Part shown: positions 10,497 to 18,681 of the stretch, one piece after another
How the letters are laid out: each line of letters begins with the position of its first letter
Numbering within the stretch: the stretch's first letter is position 1
Assembly: GCF_011193355.1 (NCBI RefSeq)
Contig: NZ_CP049780.1
Location: 1,781,582-1,845,581, forward strand
DNA: 64,000 nt
Origin: Streptomyces sp. JB150
Lineage (GTDB): Bacteria; Actinomycetota; Actinomycetes; Streptomycetales; Streptomycetaceae
Reading direction: 5' to 3'
Position numbers and translations under genes: made by a program
The notes under the pieces: model-generated
The model's database searches: none
Told to the model about the DNA's origin: nothing
Seen by the model: only the letters and a program-made list of their open reading frames with translations

Positions 10497-10519
10497 ACCG
10501 TACGACCCCGCACTGACAA
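10497..10519 (-). promoter_or_regulatory. uvrB promoter, RecA-independent DNA-damage type
   Basis: TTGTCAGTG (10511-10519), exactly 8 nt, TACGGT (10497-10502), then 7 nt to the uvrB ATG. It matches every defined position of the remembered consensus TTGTC[AG]GTG-N8-TAnnnT used by the PafBC-type damage response of actinobacteria. The same layout stands before ogt. An inverted repeat AACCG/CGGTT around the palindrome CTGATCAG (10518-10538) overlaps its upstream edge. Confidence 0.78.
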
Positions 10520-10545
10520 CCGGCTCTGATCAGCGGTTCTCCGGC

Positions 10546-11415
10546 TCAGTGGCCCTGCGGGGTGCGGGTGCGGCGGCCGGTCGGGCGGCGGCGGGCGCTC
10601 AGCGGGAAGCGGCCGCCCTGGTGGTGGACGGGGACGTGGGCCGGGACGCCCGGCTTGTTCTCCGGGCGGGGCCAGTCGGGCTTGCCCATGACCATCAGCG
10701 GGTCGAACAGCACGACGACGCCCGCGAGGCACAGGAAGGCCAGCGGGCCGATCAGCATGGGGGCGAGCAGGGTGGCGGGCGAGTCGCCCGTGGCCGGTCC
10801 GCCGGTGCCTCCGTGCAGGTGCACGCTGAGGGCGGCCATGCCGGTGTAGTGCATGCCGCTGACGGCGAGGCCCATGACGAGGCTGGCGCCGATGCTCCAC
10901 AGGAACCCCCGGACCTGTCCGGCCGCCCAGAGGGCCGCCGTGGCGGCGGCCATCGCTATGACGACGGACGCGGCGACGGTGAGGGTGTTGTACTCCAGCT
11001 GCCCGTTCAGCCGCATCCCGGCCATGCCCAGGTAGTGCATCGAGGCGATCCCCAGGCCCGTGATGGTGCCGCCGGTGAACAGGGCGGTTCCGGTGGCGCC
11101 GCGGTAGCCGACGATGAAGATCCCGATGCCGACCATGACGATGGCGACGCCCAGGCTGGCGTACGTGATCGGCTTGTCGTAGTGGATCGGCGCCTCCTCG
11201 ACCGTGAACCCCATCATCGCCACGAAGTGCATGGTCCAGATGCCGGAGCCGATGGCCGCCGAGCCGAGGGCGAGCCAGCCGGAGCGCCACGATCCGGCCA
11301 CGAGCATGGATCTGGTGGTGCACCGCAGGCCGAGGGCACCGCCGAGGCAGGCCATGAGATAGGCCACCAGCGGGGTGACGAGGCCATAGCTGAATCCGTC
11401 GACCGTGCCTTGCAT
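10546..11415 (-). CDS. MHYT-domain integral membrane sensor protein
   Basis: A 289-residue membrane protein with seven predicted helices. Three MHYT motifs are seen as [18 protein letters not shown] and MHYTGMAAL, in alternate helices near the outer face. MHYT domains are thought to bind copper and sense CO, NO or O2; in other bacteria they are fused to GGDEF/EAL domains, but here the domain is alone with a short basic Pro/Arg-rich cytoplasmic tail (about 250-289). The start at 11415 ([11 protein letters not shown]) has GGAAGGG upstream; longer upstream reading is not supported. It is transcribed toward uvrB, but uvrB has its own promoter in the 56-bp gap. Confidence 0.85.
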   Translation of the reverse strand: MQGTVDGFSYGLVTPLVAYLMACLGGALGLRCTTRSMLVAGSWRSGWLALGSAAIGSGIWTMHFVAMMGFTVEEAPIHYDKPITYASLGVAIVMVGIGIFIVGYRGATGTALFTGGTITGLGIASMHYLGMAGMRLNGQLEYNTLTVAASVVIAMAAATAALWAAGQVRGFLWSIGASLVMGLAVSGMHYTGMAALSVHLHGGTGGPATGDSPATLLAPMLIGPLAFLCLAGVVVLFDPLMVMGKPDWPRPENKPGVPAHVPVHHQGGRFPLSARRRPTGRRTRTPQGH

Positions 11416-11694
11416 GCGCGGCTGCCCTTCCGCCCTCTTCCATCCCGGAAGTCCCTGAAATGCGCCCCCTCCCAGAACCGCCCAAGCGGTCAGGGTCGAG
11501 GCAGAAAGTATGACTCCCACCGGAATGGTCGAACGACTTTCCGGCAAAGAAACACGGCCTCGCCCCACTTGTGCGGCCCAGGTGACGGGGGTTCGGCAAC
11601 ACCATTCCATCGGTGGTCATCCCGCACTCGCCTCGTGTTGACCCTGTGCTGTCACAGTTGAGCTGTCCGTGACCGCTCGACGCGAGGAGTACGC

Positions 11695-12570
11695 ATGCAC
11701 CCGCGCGCAGCCACCGCCACGACCACCGCGCTCCTGGGGACCGCCGCGCTGCTGTTCCCGGTCCCCCACGCACGGGCCGAGGCCGCGGCGCAGCGGCCCG
11801 TCGTGATCGCCCACCGGGGCGCCTCCGGCCACGCGCCGGAGAACACCCTGGCCGCCGTCGACAAGGCGGCCGAGCTGGGCATCGAGTGGGTCGAGAACGA
11901 CGTCCAGCGCACCAGGGACGGCGAACTCGTGGTGATCCACGACGACAGTCTGCAGCGCACCACCGACGTCGAGACGGTCTTCCCCGACCGGGCTCCCTGG
12001 AAGGTCGGCGACTTCACCGCCGCCGAGATCGCCCGCCTGGACGCGGGGAGCTGGTTCGGCCCCGCGTACGCGGGCGCGCGCGTACCGACCCTGAAGCAGT
12101 ATCTGCGCCGCGTCGAGTCGCACCACCAGAAGCTGCTCCTGGAGATCAAGAAGCCGGAGCTGTATCCGGGCATCGAGCGGGACACCCTGAAGGTGCTGGC
12201 CAACGAGGGCTGGCTCGACCGGGGCCATGTGACGGGGCGCCTGGTCGTGCAGAGCTTCAGCGCGGACAGCATCCGGACCGTCCACGAGCTGCGTCCCGCC
12301 GTACGGACGGGGTTCCTGGGGGCACCGCCCATCGTGGAGCTTCCCGGGTACGCGACGTTCGTGGACCAGGTCAACCCGCCGTACGGCGCCCTGTCCACCG
12401 GTTACGTCGCCTCGGTGCACGCCTTCACCGGGGCGCACGGCCGGGCGCTGCAGGTGTCCACCTGGACCGTGGACTCGGCGGACACCGCGCGGACGGTCGC
12501 CGCGTACGGGGTGGACGGCATCATCACCAACCGGCCCGACGTGGTGCGGGAGGCGCTGGACGGGGAGTGA
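11695..12570 (+). CDS. glpQ: secreted glycerophosphodiester phosphodiesterase
   Basis: A 291-residue GDPD-family enzyme releasing glycerol 3-phosphate from glycerophosphodiesters (phospholipid head groups, teichoic acids) outside the cell. Residues 1 to about 28 form a signal peptide ending ARAEA. Catalytic signature: [13 protein letters not shown] with His40-Arg41, metal ligands Glu67 and Asp69 in WVENDVQ, and His82 in VVIHDD. The TIM-barrel closes with GIITNRPD. The start ATG has GAGGAG five bases upstream. In Streptomyces such genes are often induced by phosphate starvation; a GTTGACC/CTGTCAC pair at 11637-11653 is only a weak PHO-box candidate. The 3' end, including the stop codon, starts a 25-bp tandem array. 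Confidence 0.93.
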   Translation: MHPRAATATTTALLGTAALLFPVPHARAEAAAQRPVVIAHRGASGHAPENTLAAVDKAAELGIEWVENDVQRTRDGELVVIHDDSLQRTTDVETVFPDRAPWKVGDFTAAEIARLDAGSWFGPAYAGARVPTLKQYLRRVESHHQKLLLEIKKPELYPGIERDTLKVLANEGWLDRGHVTGRLVVQSFSADSIRTVHELRPAVRTGFLGAPPIVELPGYATFVDQVNPPYGALSTGYVASVHAFTGAHGRALQVSTWTVDSADTARTVAAYGVDGIITNRPDVVREALDGE

Positions 12571-12690
12571 CGCGCGGGCCGGCGGGCGGGGAATGACGGC
12601 GGGCCGGCGGACGGGCAGGGACGGCGGGCCGGCAGCGGGGAAGGACGAAGGGCCGGCGGGTGGGGATGGACGGAGGACTGGCGGGCGGGC
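12560..12690 (+). repeat. degenerate 25-bp tandem array starting at the glpQ stop codon
   Basis: GGGCCGG-type units recur at 12576, 12601, 12626, 12650 and 12675, so the period is 24-25 bp. The segment around the glpQ stop (ACGGGGAGTGACGCGCGGG) matches the second half of the unit (GCGGGGAATGACGGCGGG), so the array looks like copies of the end of glpQ. It ends just before the ogt promoter. Confidence 0.8.
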
Positions 12691-12691
12691 G

Positions 12692-12714
12692 TTGTCAGTG
12701 GCGGGTCGTACGGT
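12692..12714 (+). promoter_or_regulatory. ogt promoter, RecA-independent DNA-damage type
   Basis: TTGTCAGTG (12692-12700), 8 nt, TACGGT (12709-12714), then 7 nt to the ATG. It fits the consensus fully, and 21 of its 23 bases match the uvrB promoter. The mRNA should be leaderless. Confidence 0.78.
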
Positions 12715-12721
12715 GGGTCGC

Positions 12722-13285
12722 ATGAACAGCGACGGGCGGGACGGGCGGCAGGACGTGGGTGTGGTGTGGGCCGTGGTCGGCACCGGCATCGGTCCGCTGC
12801 TGCTGGCCGCGACCGGTGACGGTCTGGTCAACGTGGTGTTCCACGCCACGGACGCCGTGCGGGACAAGGCGCTGGAACGGCTCGCGTCCCGGCTGGGGAC
12901 CGAGCCCGTCCACGCGCCCGGCTCCCCACTCCTGGCCGAGGCGATACGCCAGGTGGAGGCCTACTTCCGGGGCGCCCTGCGGGACTTCGACCTGCCGCTG
13001 GACTGGTCGCTGATCTCCGGCTTCAACCGCCAGGTGCTGCGCGAACTGGCCGCCGGCGTGCCGTACGGCTCGGTGGTGGGCTACGGCGATCTGGCGGACC
13101 GGGTGGGTCAGCCCGGCGCGGCCCAGGCGGTGGGGGCCGCGATGGGCGCCAATCCGCTGCCGGTCGTCGTGCCCTGCCACCGGGTCGTCGAGCGCGACGG
13201 CGGGATCGGCGGGTTCGGCGGCGGTCTGGAGGCCAAGCGGAAGCTGCTGGCGCTGGAGGGCGTGCTGCCCGAGCCGCTGTTCTGA
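12722..13285 (+). CDS. ogt: methylated-DNA--[protein]-cysteine S-methyltransferase
   Basis: A 187-residue O6-alkylguanine-DNA alkyltransferase that takes the alkyl group from O6-methylguanine (or O4-methylthymine) onto its own Cys and is then spent. The active site NPLPVVVPCHRVV is complete, with the Asn and His-Arg neighbours; the DNA-reading helix stretch GSVVGYGDLA and the C-terminal GGFGGGLEAKRKLLALE are typical. No Ada-type N-terminal metal domain. The ATG at 12722 fits the family N-terminus and lies seven bases after a damage-type -10, so an earlier start (12593) is rejected. It closely precedes the convergent VOC gene (17 bp). Confidence 0.94.
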   Translation: MNSDGRDGRQDVGVVWAVVGTGIGPLLLAATGDGLVNVVFHATDAVRDKALERLASRLGTEPVHAPGSPLLAEAIRQVEAYFRGALRDFDLPLDWSLISGFNRQVLRELAAGVPYGSVVGYGDLADRVGQPGAAQAVGAAMGANPLPVVVPCHRVVERDGGIGGFGGGLEAKRKLLALEGVLPEPLF

Positions 13286-13302
13286 GACGTCCGCCGGAGG
13301 TC

Positions 13303-13731
13303 TCACGTGTAGTGACGGGCCTCGAGGACGTTGCCGTCGGGGTCGCGGAAGGAGAAGCTGCGCCTGGCCGGGCCGCGTGCGCCGTAGGAGTCGTGGGAGA
13401 TCTCCGACACGGGCACCTCGTGTGCGCGCAGGCGTGCGAGGAGGGCGTCGAAGGCGTCCGGCGGCAGGGACAGGCACACGTGGTTGACCGGGTGGCCGGC
13501 GCTCTCGGGGGCGCCGGGGAGCATGGTCATGCGCTCGGCCATGGTCAGCGGGGCCAGGTCGAGGATCGTCTCCTCGTTCACCCGGACGGAAGGGAAGGAG
13601 ACCTGTCCCGCGACGAAGTCGGTGAGCCGCAGCGGGGTGAGGCCCACCGCCGTCTCGTAGAACGTCGCCGAGGCGACCGGGTCGCGCACCCAGAGGACGA
13701 CATGGTCGAGACGTGTCGCGTTGTCGGTCAT
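13303..13731 (-). CDS. VOC superfamily (glyoxalase/dioxygenase-like) protein
   Basis: A 142-residue vicinal-oxygen-chelate protein. It begins with the classic RLDHVVLWVRDPVASATFYE and ends with SFSFRDPDGNVLEARHY; the two halves supply metal ligands (His near residue 10, His in HPVNHVCL, Glu near the C-terminus). The family includes glyoxalase I, extradiol dioxygenases and antibiotic-binding proteins, so the substrate is open. Start at 13731; only a weak GGGG precedes it. Divergent from psuG, with 99 bp between. Confidence 0.85.
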   Translation of the reverse strand: MTDNATRLDHVVLWVRDPVASATFYETAVGLTPLRLTDFVAGQVSFPSVRVNEETILDLAPLTMAERMTMLPGAPESAGHPVNHVCLSLPPDAFDALLARLRAHEVPVSEISHDSYGARGPARRSFSFRDPDGNVLEARHYT

Positions 13732-13830
13732 GCGCCCCAGGGTGGTGGTGTCCCCCACAGGCCGCAAGCGTTTGAGAGGACACGCCGCCCGCCAGAGATG
13801 AGGGAGAACCGACGGACGGGAGGCGGTCGC

Positions 13831-14751
13831 GTGACGCAGGTGCCGGAGCTGGTCGTGTCGGAAGAGGTGCGCGAGGCGCTCGCCGCGCGTCGCCCTGTGG
13901 TGGCCCTGGAGTCCACGATCATCGCGCACGGGCTGCCGCGCCCCCGCAATCTGCGCGTGGCGCGGGAGCTGGAGGAGGCGGTACGGCAGGAGGGAGCCGT
14001 TCCCGCGACCGTCGCCGTCCTGGACGGCCGGCCGCACGTCGGCCTGGACAAAGAGCAGCTGGAGCGGATCGCGGGCGGGGACGGGATCCGCAAGCTGGGC
14101 CACCGTGATCTGGCGCTCGCCGCGGCCCGCGGGGCGAGTGGGGCGACGACCGTCTCGGCGACGGCGCTGCTCGCGGCCCGGGCCGGCCTGCGGGTGTTCG
14201 CCACCGGGGGGCTCGGCGGGGTGCACCGGCAGTGGACGGTGACGCAGGACGAGTCGGCCGACCTGGGCCTGCTGGCGCGCACCCGGATCACGGTGGTGTG
14301 CGCGGGGGTGAAGTCGATCCTGGACGTGCCGGCCACGTTGCAGCGGCTGGAGACGCTGGGCGTGGCGGTGGCCGGATACGGCACGGACCGGTTCCCCGGC
14401 TTCTATCTGTCGGACTCGGGGCATCCGGTGGACTGGACGCTGGACAGTCCGCAGCAGGTGGCGCGGGTGATGCGGGCGCAGGACGCGCTCGCGCTGCCGG
14501 AGTCGGCGCTGATCGTGGCCAATCCGGTGCCCGAGGCCGAACAGCTGGATCCGGGGCTGCACGCGCGCGTGCTCGCCGACGCGCTGCGCGCCTGCGAGGA
14601 GCAGGGCGTCACCGGTCAGGCGGTCACGCCGTTCCTGCTCGACTACCTGGTGCGGCACACGGACGGGGCCTCGCTGAGCGCCAACCTGGCGGCGGTGCGG
14701 GGCAACGTACGGCTGGCGGCGCGGATCGCGGCGGCCTGGGCCGGGGCGTGA
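13831..14751 (+). CDS. psuG: pseudouridine-5'-phosphate glycosidase
   Basis: A 306-residue PsuG (family length about 305). It splits pseudouridine 5'-phosphate into uracil and ribose 5-phosphate. Visible: VVALESTIIAHGLPRP with the catalytic Glu, GATTVSATALLAARAG, FATGGLGGVHR, the Lys of AGVKSILDVPATL that forms the Schiff base, and YGTDRFPGFY. The start GTG has GGGAGG seven bases upstream. Its TGA overlaps the GTG of the kinase gene (GTGA), so the two are translationally coupled; together they degrade free pseudouridine from RNA turnover. Confidence 0.95.
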   Translation: MTQVPELVVSEEVREALAARRPVVALESTIIAHGLPRPRNLRVARELEEAVRQEGAVPATVAVLDGRPHVGLDKEQLERIAGGDGIRKLGHRDLALAAARGASGATTVSATALLAARAGLRVFATGGLGGVHRQWTVTQDESADLGLLARTRITVVCAGVKSILDVPATLQRLETLGVAVAGYGTDRFPGFYLSDSGHPVDWTLDSPQQVARVMRAQDALALPESALIVANPVPEAEQLDPGLHARVLADALRACEEQGVTGQAVTPFLLDYLVRHTDGASLSANLAAVRGNVRLAARIAAAWAGA

Positions 14752-15689
14752 CGGGGGCGGACGGCACGGCGGGGGCGGGGTCCCCCGGTGCGGGCGCGCT
14801 GCTCGTCGTCGGGGACGTCGTCACCGATGTGGTCGCCCGGCACAGCGGTCCCCTGGCGCCCGGTACGGACACGGCGGCCGTGGTGCGCACCGTGCCCGGC
14901 GGGGCGGGCGCCAACGTGGCCTGCTGGGCGGCGCGTTCGGGCAGTGCGGAGGTGCGGCTGCTGGGCCGGGTGGGGGCGGACGCGGCCGCCTGGCACGAGC
15001 GGGAGCTGGTGGCCTGCGGGGTGTCCGCGCGGCTGGTCGTCGATCCGGAGGCGCCCACGGGCACGGTGATCTGCCTCGTCGACACGGACGCGGCGGCCGA
15101 GCGGACGTTCCTGACGGACAGCGGGGCGTCCCTGCGGCTGGACCCCGGTGACTGGTCGGACGCGCTGCTCGACGGTGTCGTACGGCTGCACCTGTCGGGC
15201 TACCTGCTGTTCTCCGCGCCGAGCCGGGCGCTGGTGGCGACGGCCCTGGCGGCGGCACGCGCGCGTGGGGTGCCGGTGAGCCTCGATCCGGCCTCCGCGG
15301 GTTTCCTGGCGGAGCTGGGCGCGGAGCGCTTCCTGTCGCTCGTCGACGGGATCGACGTGCTGCTGCCCAGCCGGGACGAGGCCCGGCTGCTCACCGGTTC
15401 GCGCGACGCGGTGGCCGCCGCGGCCGAGCTGAGCCGGCGGATTCCGCTGGTGGTGGTCAAGCAGGGCGCCGAGGGCGCGCTGGTGGCGCGGTCCGGAACG
15501 GTGACCGCGCGGGTCCCCGCCGTACCGGCGACGCCTCGTGACACGACCGGCGCCGGGGACGCGTTCACGGGCGCGTTCCTCGCCGCGCTGCTCGCGGGGG
15601 CGGAGCCCGAGGAGGCGGCACGGGCGGGCTGCGCGGCGGGGGCGCGGGCGGTGGAGCGGGTGGGGGGCAGGCCGCCGGGGATGGGCTGA
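14748..15689 (+). CDS. psuK: PfkB family sugar kinase, probable pseudouridine kinase
   Basis: A 313-residue ribokinase-type kinase. Signature 1 is seen as PGGAGANVACWAARSG near residue 50, and signature 2 as DTTGAGDAFTGAFLAALL near residue 265, with the catalytic base Asp in GAGD. It is coupled to psuG by a 4-bp overlap, the arrangement of pseudouridine catabolic operons, so phosphorylation of pseudouridine at the 5' position is the best inference. The N-terminus has a short Gly/Ala extension. A different nucleoside or sugar as substrate cannot be excluded. Confidence 0.85.
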   Translation: MTGADGTAGAGSPGAGALLVVGDVVTDVVARHSGPLAPGTDTAAVVRTVPGGAGANVACWAARSGSAEVRLLGRVGADAAAWHERELVACGVSARLVVDPEAPTGTVICLVDTDAAAERTFLTDSGASLRLDPGDWSDALLDGVVRLHLSGYLLFSAPSRALVATALAAARARGVPVSLDPASAGFLAELGAERFLSLVDGIDVLLPSRDEARLLTGSRDAVAAAAELSRRIPLVVVKQGAEGALVARSGTVTARVPAVPATPRDTTGAGDAFTGAFLAALLAGAEPEEAARAGCAAGARAVERVGGRPPGMG

Positions 15690-15856
15690 GGGGGTGTGGC
15701 GCCGGGGCGGGCGCGGTACACATGGGCTCCTGGTGGTGCGGGCGGGAGCGGTTCCCGTGGCTCGCGAGCGGGCAGGGAGGGCGGGCGCGACTCGTGCGCT
15801 TCCATGGGTGTGCGGGGCGGAGGGGTGTGGGTCGTGCGAGTGGTACGGGCGCCGCC

Positions 15857-15929
15857 AGCGGTTCGGGCGGCGTGAGCGGTTCGGGCATGGCAAGCGGATC
15901 GGGACGTCGTAAGCGGGAGCGGACCCCGC
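15857..15929 (-). repeat. degenerate 18-19-bp tandem array after a methyltransferase gene
   Basis: AGCGG(T/A)TCGGG units begin at 15857, 15875, 15893 and 15912 (plus-strand reading), the last one degenerate. The array directly follows the stop codon of the methyltransferase (15932) in its own sense. The rest of the 15690-15931 gap is GC-rich with no gene visible. Confidence 0.7.
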
Positions 15930-15931
15930 CC

Positions 15932-16726
15932 CTACGCCCTGCGGCCCCACGCCGAGATCATCGGCGGGCCGGCCAGGTCCAGTGTGCCGGAGGCGATGTT
16001 GACGAGGTGGCGGTCGATCTCCTCGGCGGTGGCGAGGCCGGCGGCGATCAGGTCGTCGCGGACCTGACGGATCGTCGCGGACTCCAGGACGGCACAGGCC
16101 GGCGCGGTGACGGGGAAGTAGGCGTCGGCCTCTACCCGCCGCAGCCCGGCCGCGCGGAGCAGCCGCGGCAGGGCGCGCCCGAAGGCGAGATCGGCTCCGC
16201 GGGCGGCGAGGAGCTGGCGCAGCGCGTGCCGCAGCCGGTTGGCCAGTTGCTGCGCGGGGCCGTGCTCGTCGGGGCAGACCAGCGGTTGCAGGGCGAGGTC
16301 GACGTCCTCGACGAGGAGCCGTCCGCCGGGGCGCAGGGCCTTGGCCATCGACCGCAACGCGCGTGTGCAGTCGGGCACCCGGGCGAGCACCAGCCGGGCG
16401 TGCACGAGGTCGAAGCCCTCCCCCGGCGGCTCGTCGGCGCTCACGTCGTGGACGCGCACCTCCACCGGAGGACGGGCGGCCCCGATGCTCCAGGAGGTGT
16501 CGACGTCGGTGGCGACGACCCTGCCGGTGGGGCCGACCCTCTTGGCGAGCCAGGAGACGACGGTCGCGCCGCCCGCGCCCACCTCCCAGCAGCGCCAGCC
16601 GGGTCCGACGCCGAACCCTTCGAGGTGCCGGAACGTCGTGGGGTCGAACAGGACGGCGAGCGCGGCCGAGCGCTCCGTCGCTCCGGATAGCTGGTGTGGA
16701 AGGAGATTACCGTCGGTCAGCGTCAT
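15932..16726 (-). CDS. class I SAM-dependent methyltransferase
   Basis: A 264-residue protein. The SAM motif reads CWEVGAGGATVVSWLAKRV (about residues 46-64), motif II is GRVVATDVD, and motif IV/post I is FDLVHARLVLARVPD followed by LRPGGRLLVEDVD. The pattern resembles UbiE/MenG-like and small-molecule methyltransferases; the substrate cannot be read. The start ATG at 16726 has no ribosome site but GATGAT lies six bases upstream, pointing to a leaderless mRNA; the same GATCGCGGCATGA context is found at the antiporter start (3768). Divergent from corA across 193 bp. Confidence 0.85.
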   Translation of the reverse strand: MTLTDGNLLPHQLSGATERSAALAVLFDPTTFRHLEGFGVGPGWRCWEVGAGGATVVSWLAKRVGPTGRVVATDVDTSWSIGAARPPVEVRVHDVSADEPPGEGFDLVHARLVLARVPDCTRALRSMAKALRPGGRLLVEDVDLALQPLVCPDEHGPAQQLANRLRHALRQLLAARGADLAFGRALPRLLRAAGLRRVEADAYFPVTAPACAVLESATIRQVRDDLIAAGLATAEEIDRHLVNIASGTLDLAGPPMISAWGRRA

Positions 16727-16793
16727 GCCGCGATCATCCCATTTGTCAGACTTGCCGGGAGTGGGCGACGCTCCGGCGGTACCCGAAGTCCCG

Positions 16794-16802
16794 TTGTCCA
16801 CA
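16794..16802 (+). promoter_or_regulatory. single DnaA-box-like sequence
   Basis: TTGTCCACA, the preferred Streptomyces DnaA box as I recall it, lies in the divergent gap before corA. Only one copy was noticed, so it is a DnaA-binding candidate, not an origin. Confidence 0.35.
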
Positions 16803-16919
16803 GGCCGGAACACAACGGAACCCATGCCTTCCCCAGGCTTCCCCGCCCTGCTCGCGACCCTGGCACACTGGCGCGAAAGCGCGGAAACGCGACGTGAGGG
16901 TCCACGCAAGGAGATCCGG

Positions 16920-18047
16920 ATGTCCATGGCAGGGAATCTGCGGAAGGTGACGAGCCTCGGCAGGGTCGGCGGTCTCCGCAGAGTGGCACGGCTGGCCCGG
17001 CGGCGCCCGCGCGTCGACCTGAGCCACCCCGCCCGCTCCCCGCTGGGCTCCTCGGTCGTCAACTGCGTGGCGTACGAGGGCGGCGTCCGGGTCCCTCTGG
17101 GCGGCGACCTGGACGACGCGGTGGGGCGGGTCCGCAAGGGCGGTCACGGTTTCGTCTGGCTCGGCCTGCACGAGCCGACGGACGAGGAGTTCGCCGGCGT
17201 CGCCGAGCTGTTCGACCTGCATCCGCTCGCGGTGGAGGACGCGATCGAGGCGCATCAGCGCCCGAAGATGGAGCGGTACGACGAGACGCTGTTCGCCGTG
17301 TTCAAGACGGTCTGCTACGTGGAGCACGAGAAGCTGACGGCCACCAGCGAGGTCGTGGACACCGGCGAGATCATGGTGTTCGTCGGCGAGGACTTCGTGA
17401 TCACCGTGCGCCATGGCCGGCACGGCTCGCTGGGTCCCCTGCGCGAGGATCTGGAGTCCCGGCCCGACCAGCTCTCCAAGGGCCCCTCGGCGGTGCTGCA
17501 CGCGATCGCGGACAACGTCGTCGACGACTATCTCCACGTCATCGAGGCGGTGCAGGAGGACATCGACCAGGTCGAGACGGACGTCTTCGCGGAGCACGGG
17601 GCGCGCGCCGATCCCGGTCGTATGTACCAGCTCAAGCGGGAGCTGCTGGAGCTGAAGCGGGCCGTGGTCCCGCTGGGCCGGCCGCTGCAGGACCTGGCCG
17701 GCCTGCCGATACGGGTGGTGGACCCGGAGATACAGGCGTACTTCCGCGACGTCGCCGACCACCAGCTGCGCGCCGCCGAGCAGATCGCCGCCTTCGACGA
17801 ACTGCTCAACTCGATCCTCCAGGCGCACCTCGCGCAGGTCACGGTCGCGCAGAACGAGGACATGCGGAAGATCACGGCGTGGGCGGCGATCGTCGCCGTG
17901 CCGACGATGGTGTGCGGCATGTACGGCATGAACTTCGACCACATGCCGGAACTGCACTGGCGGTACGGCTACGGCATGGTCATCGGTGTCATATCGCTGG
18001 CGTGTCTGACGCTGTACCGCGGCTTCCGGCGCAACGGCTGGCTCTGA
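16920..18047 (+). CDS. corA: CorA family divalent cation (Mg2+/Co2+) channel
   Basis: A 375-residue CorA. The long cytoplasmic N-terminal domain (to about residue 310) includes VEDAIEAHQRPKMERYDE and DNVVDDYLHVIEAVQEDIDQVE, and two C-terminal helices frame the selectivity motif GMYGMNFDHMPEL. It forms a pentameric inner-membrane channel for Mg2+, Co2+ or Ni2+. ATG at 16920 has AAGGAG seven bases upstream. The first 40 residues are basic and unlike E. coli CorA. Confidence 0.95.
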   Translation: MSMAGNLRKVTSLGRVGGLRRVARLARRRPRVDLSHPARSPLGSSVVNCVAYEGGVRVPLGGDLDDAVGRVRKGGHGFVWLGLHEPTDEEFAGVAELFDLHPLAVEDAIEAHQRPKMERYDETLFAVFKTVCYVEHEKLTATSEVVDTGEIMVFVGEDFVITVRHGRHGSLGPLREDLESRPDQLSKGPSAVLHAIADNVVDDYLHVIEAVQEDIDQVETDVFAEHGARADPGRMYQLKRELLELKRAVVPLGRPLQDLAGLPIRVVDPEIQAYFRDVADHQLRAAEQIAAFDELLNSILQAHLAQVTVAQNEDMRKITAWAAIVAVPTMVCGMYGMNFDHMPELHWRYGYGMVIGVISLACLTLYRGFRRNGWL

Positions 18048-18109
18048 GCGCGGGAACTGCGGGCGGTCGCCCGTCGCCGGTCGCCGCGGCAGCGCGATCG
18101 GCGCGGCGG

Positions 18110-18529
18110 TCAGTTCCTCGCGTAGACCCGCTCGGTCCACTCCGCGATCTGGTCGTCCGGCAGATGGCGGACCAGGTCGGCCTCGCTGATCATGCCGACG
18201 AGGCGCTTGTTGTCGATGACGGGCAGCCGGCGGATCTGGTGGTCCTCCATCTCCCGCAGCACCTCGCTGATGTCGGCGTCCGCCTCGATCCAGCGTGGCG
18301 TGCCCTGGGCCATCTCGCCCGCGGTGACCCTGGCCGGGTCGTGGCCCACCGCCACGCAGCCGACGACGATGTCACGGTCGGTGAGGATGCCGCAGAGGCG
18401 TTCGTTCTCGTCGCTGATGGGCAGGGCGCCGACGCCGAGTTCGCGCGTCAGCTGGGCGGCGCGGTCCAGGGTCTCGTGGGCGGGGATCCACTGGGCACCG
18501 CGGTGCATGATGTCTCCGGCAGTGGTCAT
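18110..18529 (-). CDS. tandem CBS-domain protein
   Basis: A 139-residue protein made of two CBS motifs: residues about 7-60 (DIMHRGAQWIPAHETL...GILTDRDIVV) and about 75-130 (RWIEADADISEVLREM...GMISEADLVRHL). Pairs of CBS domains bind adenosyl ligands such as AMP, ATP or SAM and act as energy or stress sensors; stand-alone ones are frequent in actinobacteria. GGGAGG lies seven bases before the ATG. Upstream, on the same strand, is the uridine-kinase-like gene (about 150 bp away). Confidence 0.9.
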   Translation of the reverse strand: MTTAGDIMHRGAQWIPAHETLDRAAQLTRELGVGALPISDENERLCGILTDRDIVVGCVAVGHDPARVTAGEMAQGTPRWIEADADISEVLREMEDHQIRRLPVIDNKRLVGMISEADLVRHLPDDQIAEWTERVYARN

Positions 18530-18681
18530 GAGGTACCTCCCGGTGCCGGACGGCCGGCGCGGCGCGGGGGCACCGCTGGTCCCGGCGCTCTTCATTCTGA
18601 CCGCGCGGACCGGCACCCGCACCCGGAGAAGAGCCCCGGGACGAGGGCCCCGGGACCAGGGCCGGGACCAGGTCTCGCCGT

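Noticed and set aside
11630..11660. PHO box upstream of glpQ
   Set aside because: GTTGACC and CTGTCAC are only loosely like GTTCACC and the 11-bp spacing is not clean. Kept only as a weak remark.
12593..12721. Longer N-terminus for Ogt
   Set aside because: The extra residues are the translated 25-bp array and the promoter; no family member has them.
16794..16802. Replication origin
   Set aside because: Only one DnaA box, and no dnaA/dnaN genes or AT-rich unwinding region nearby.
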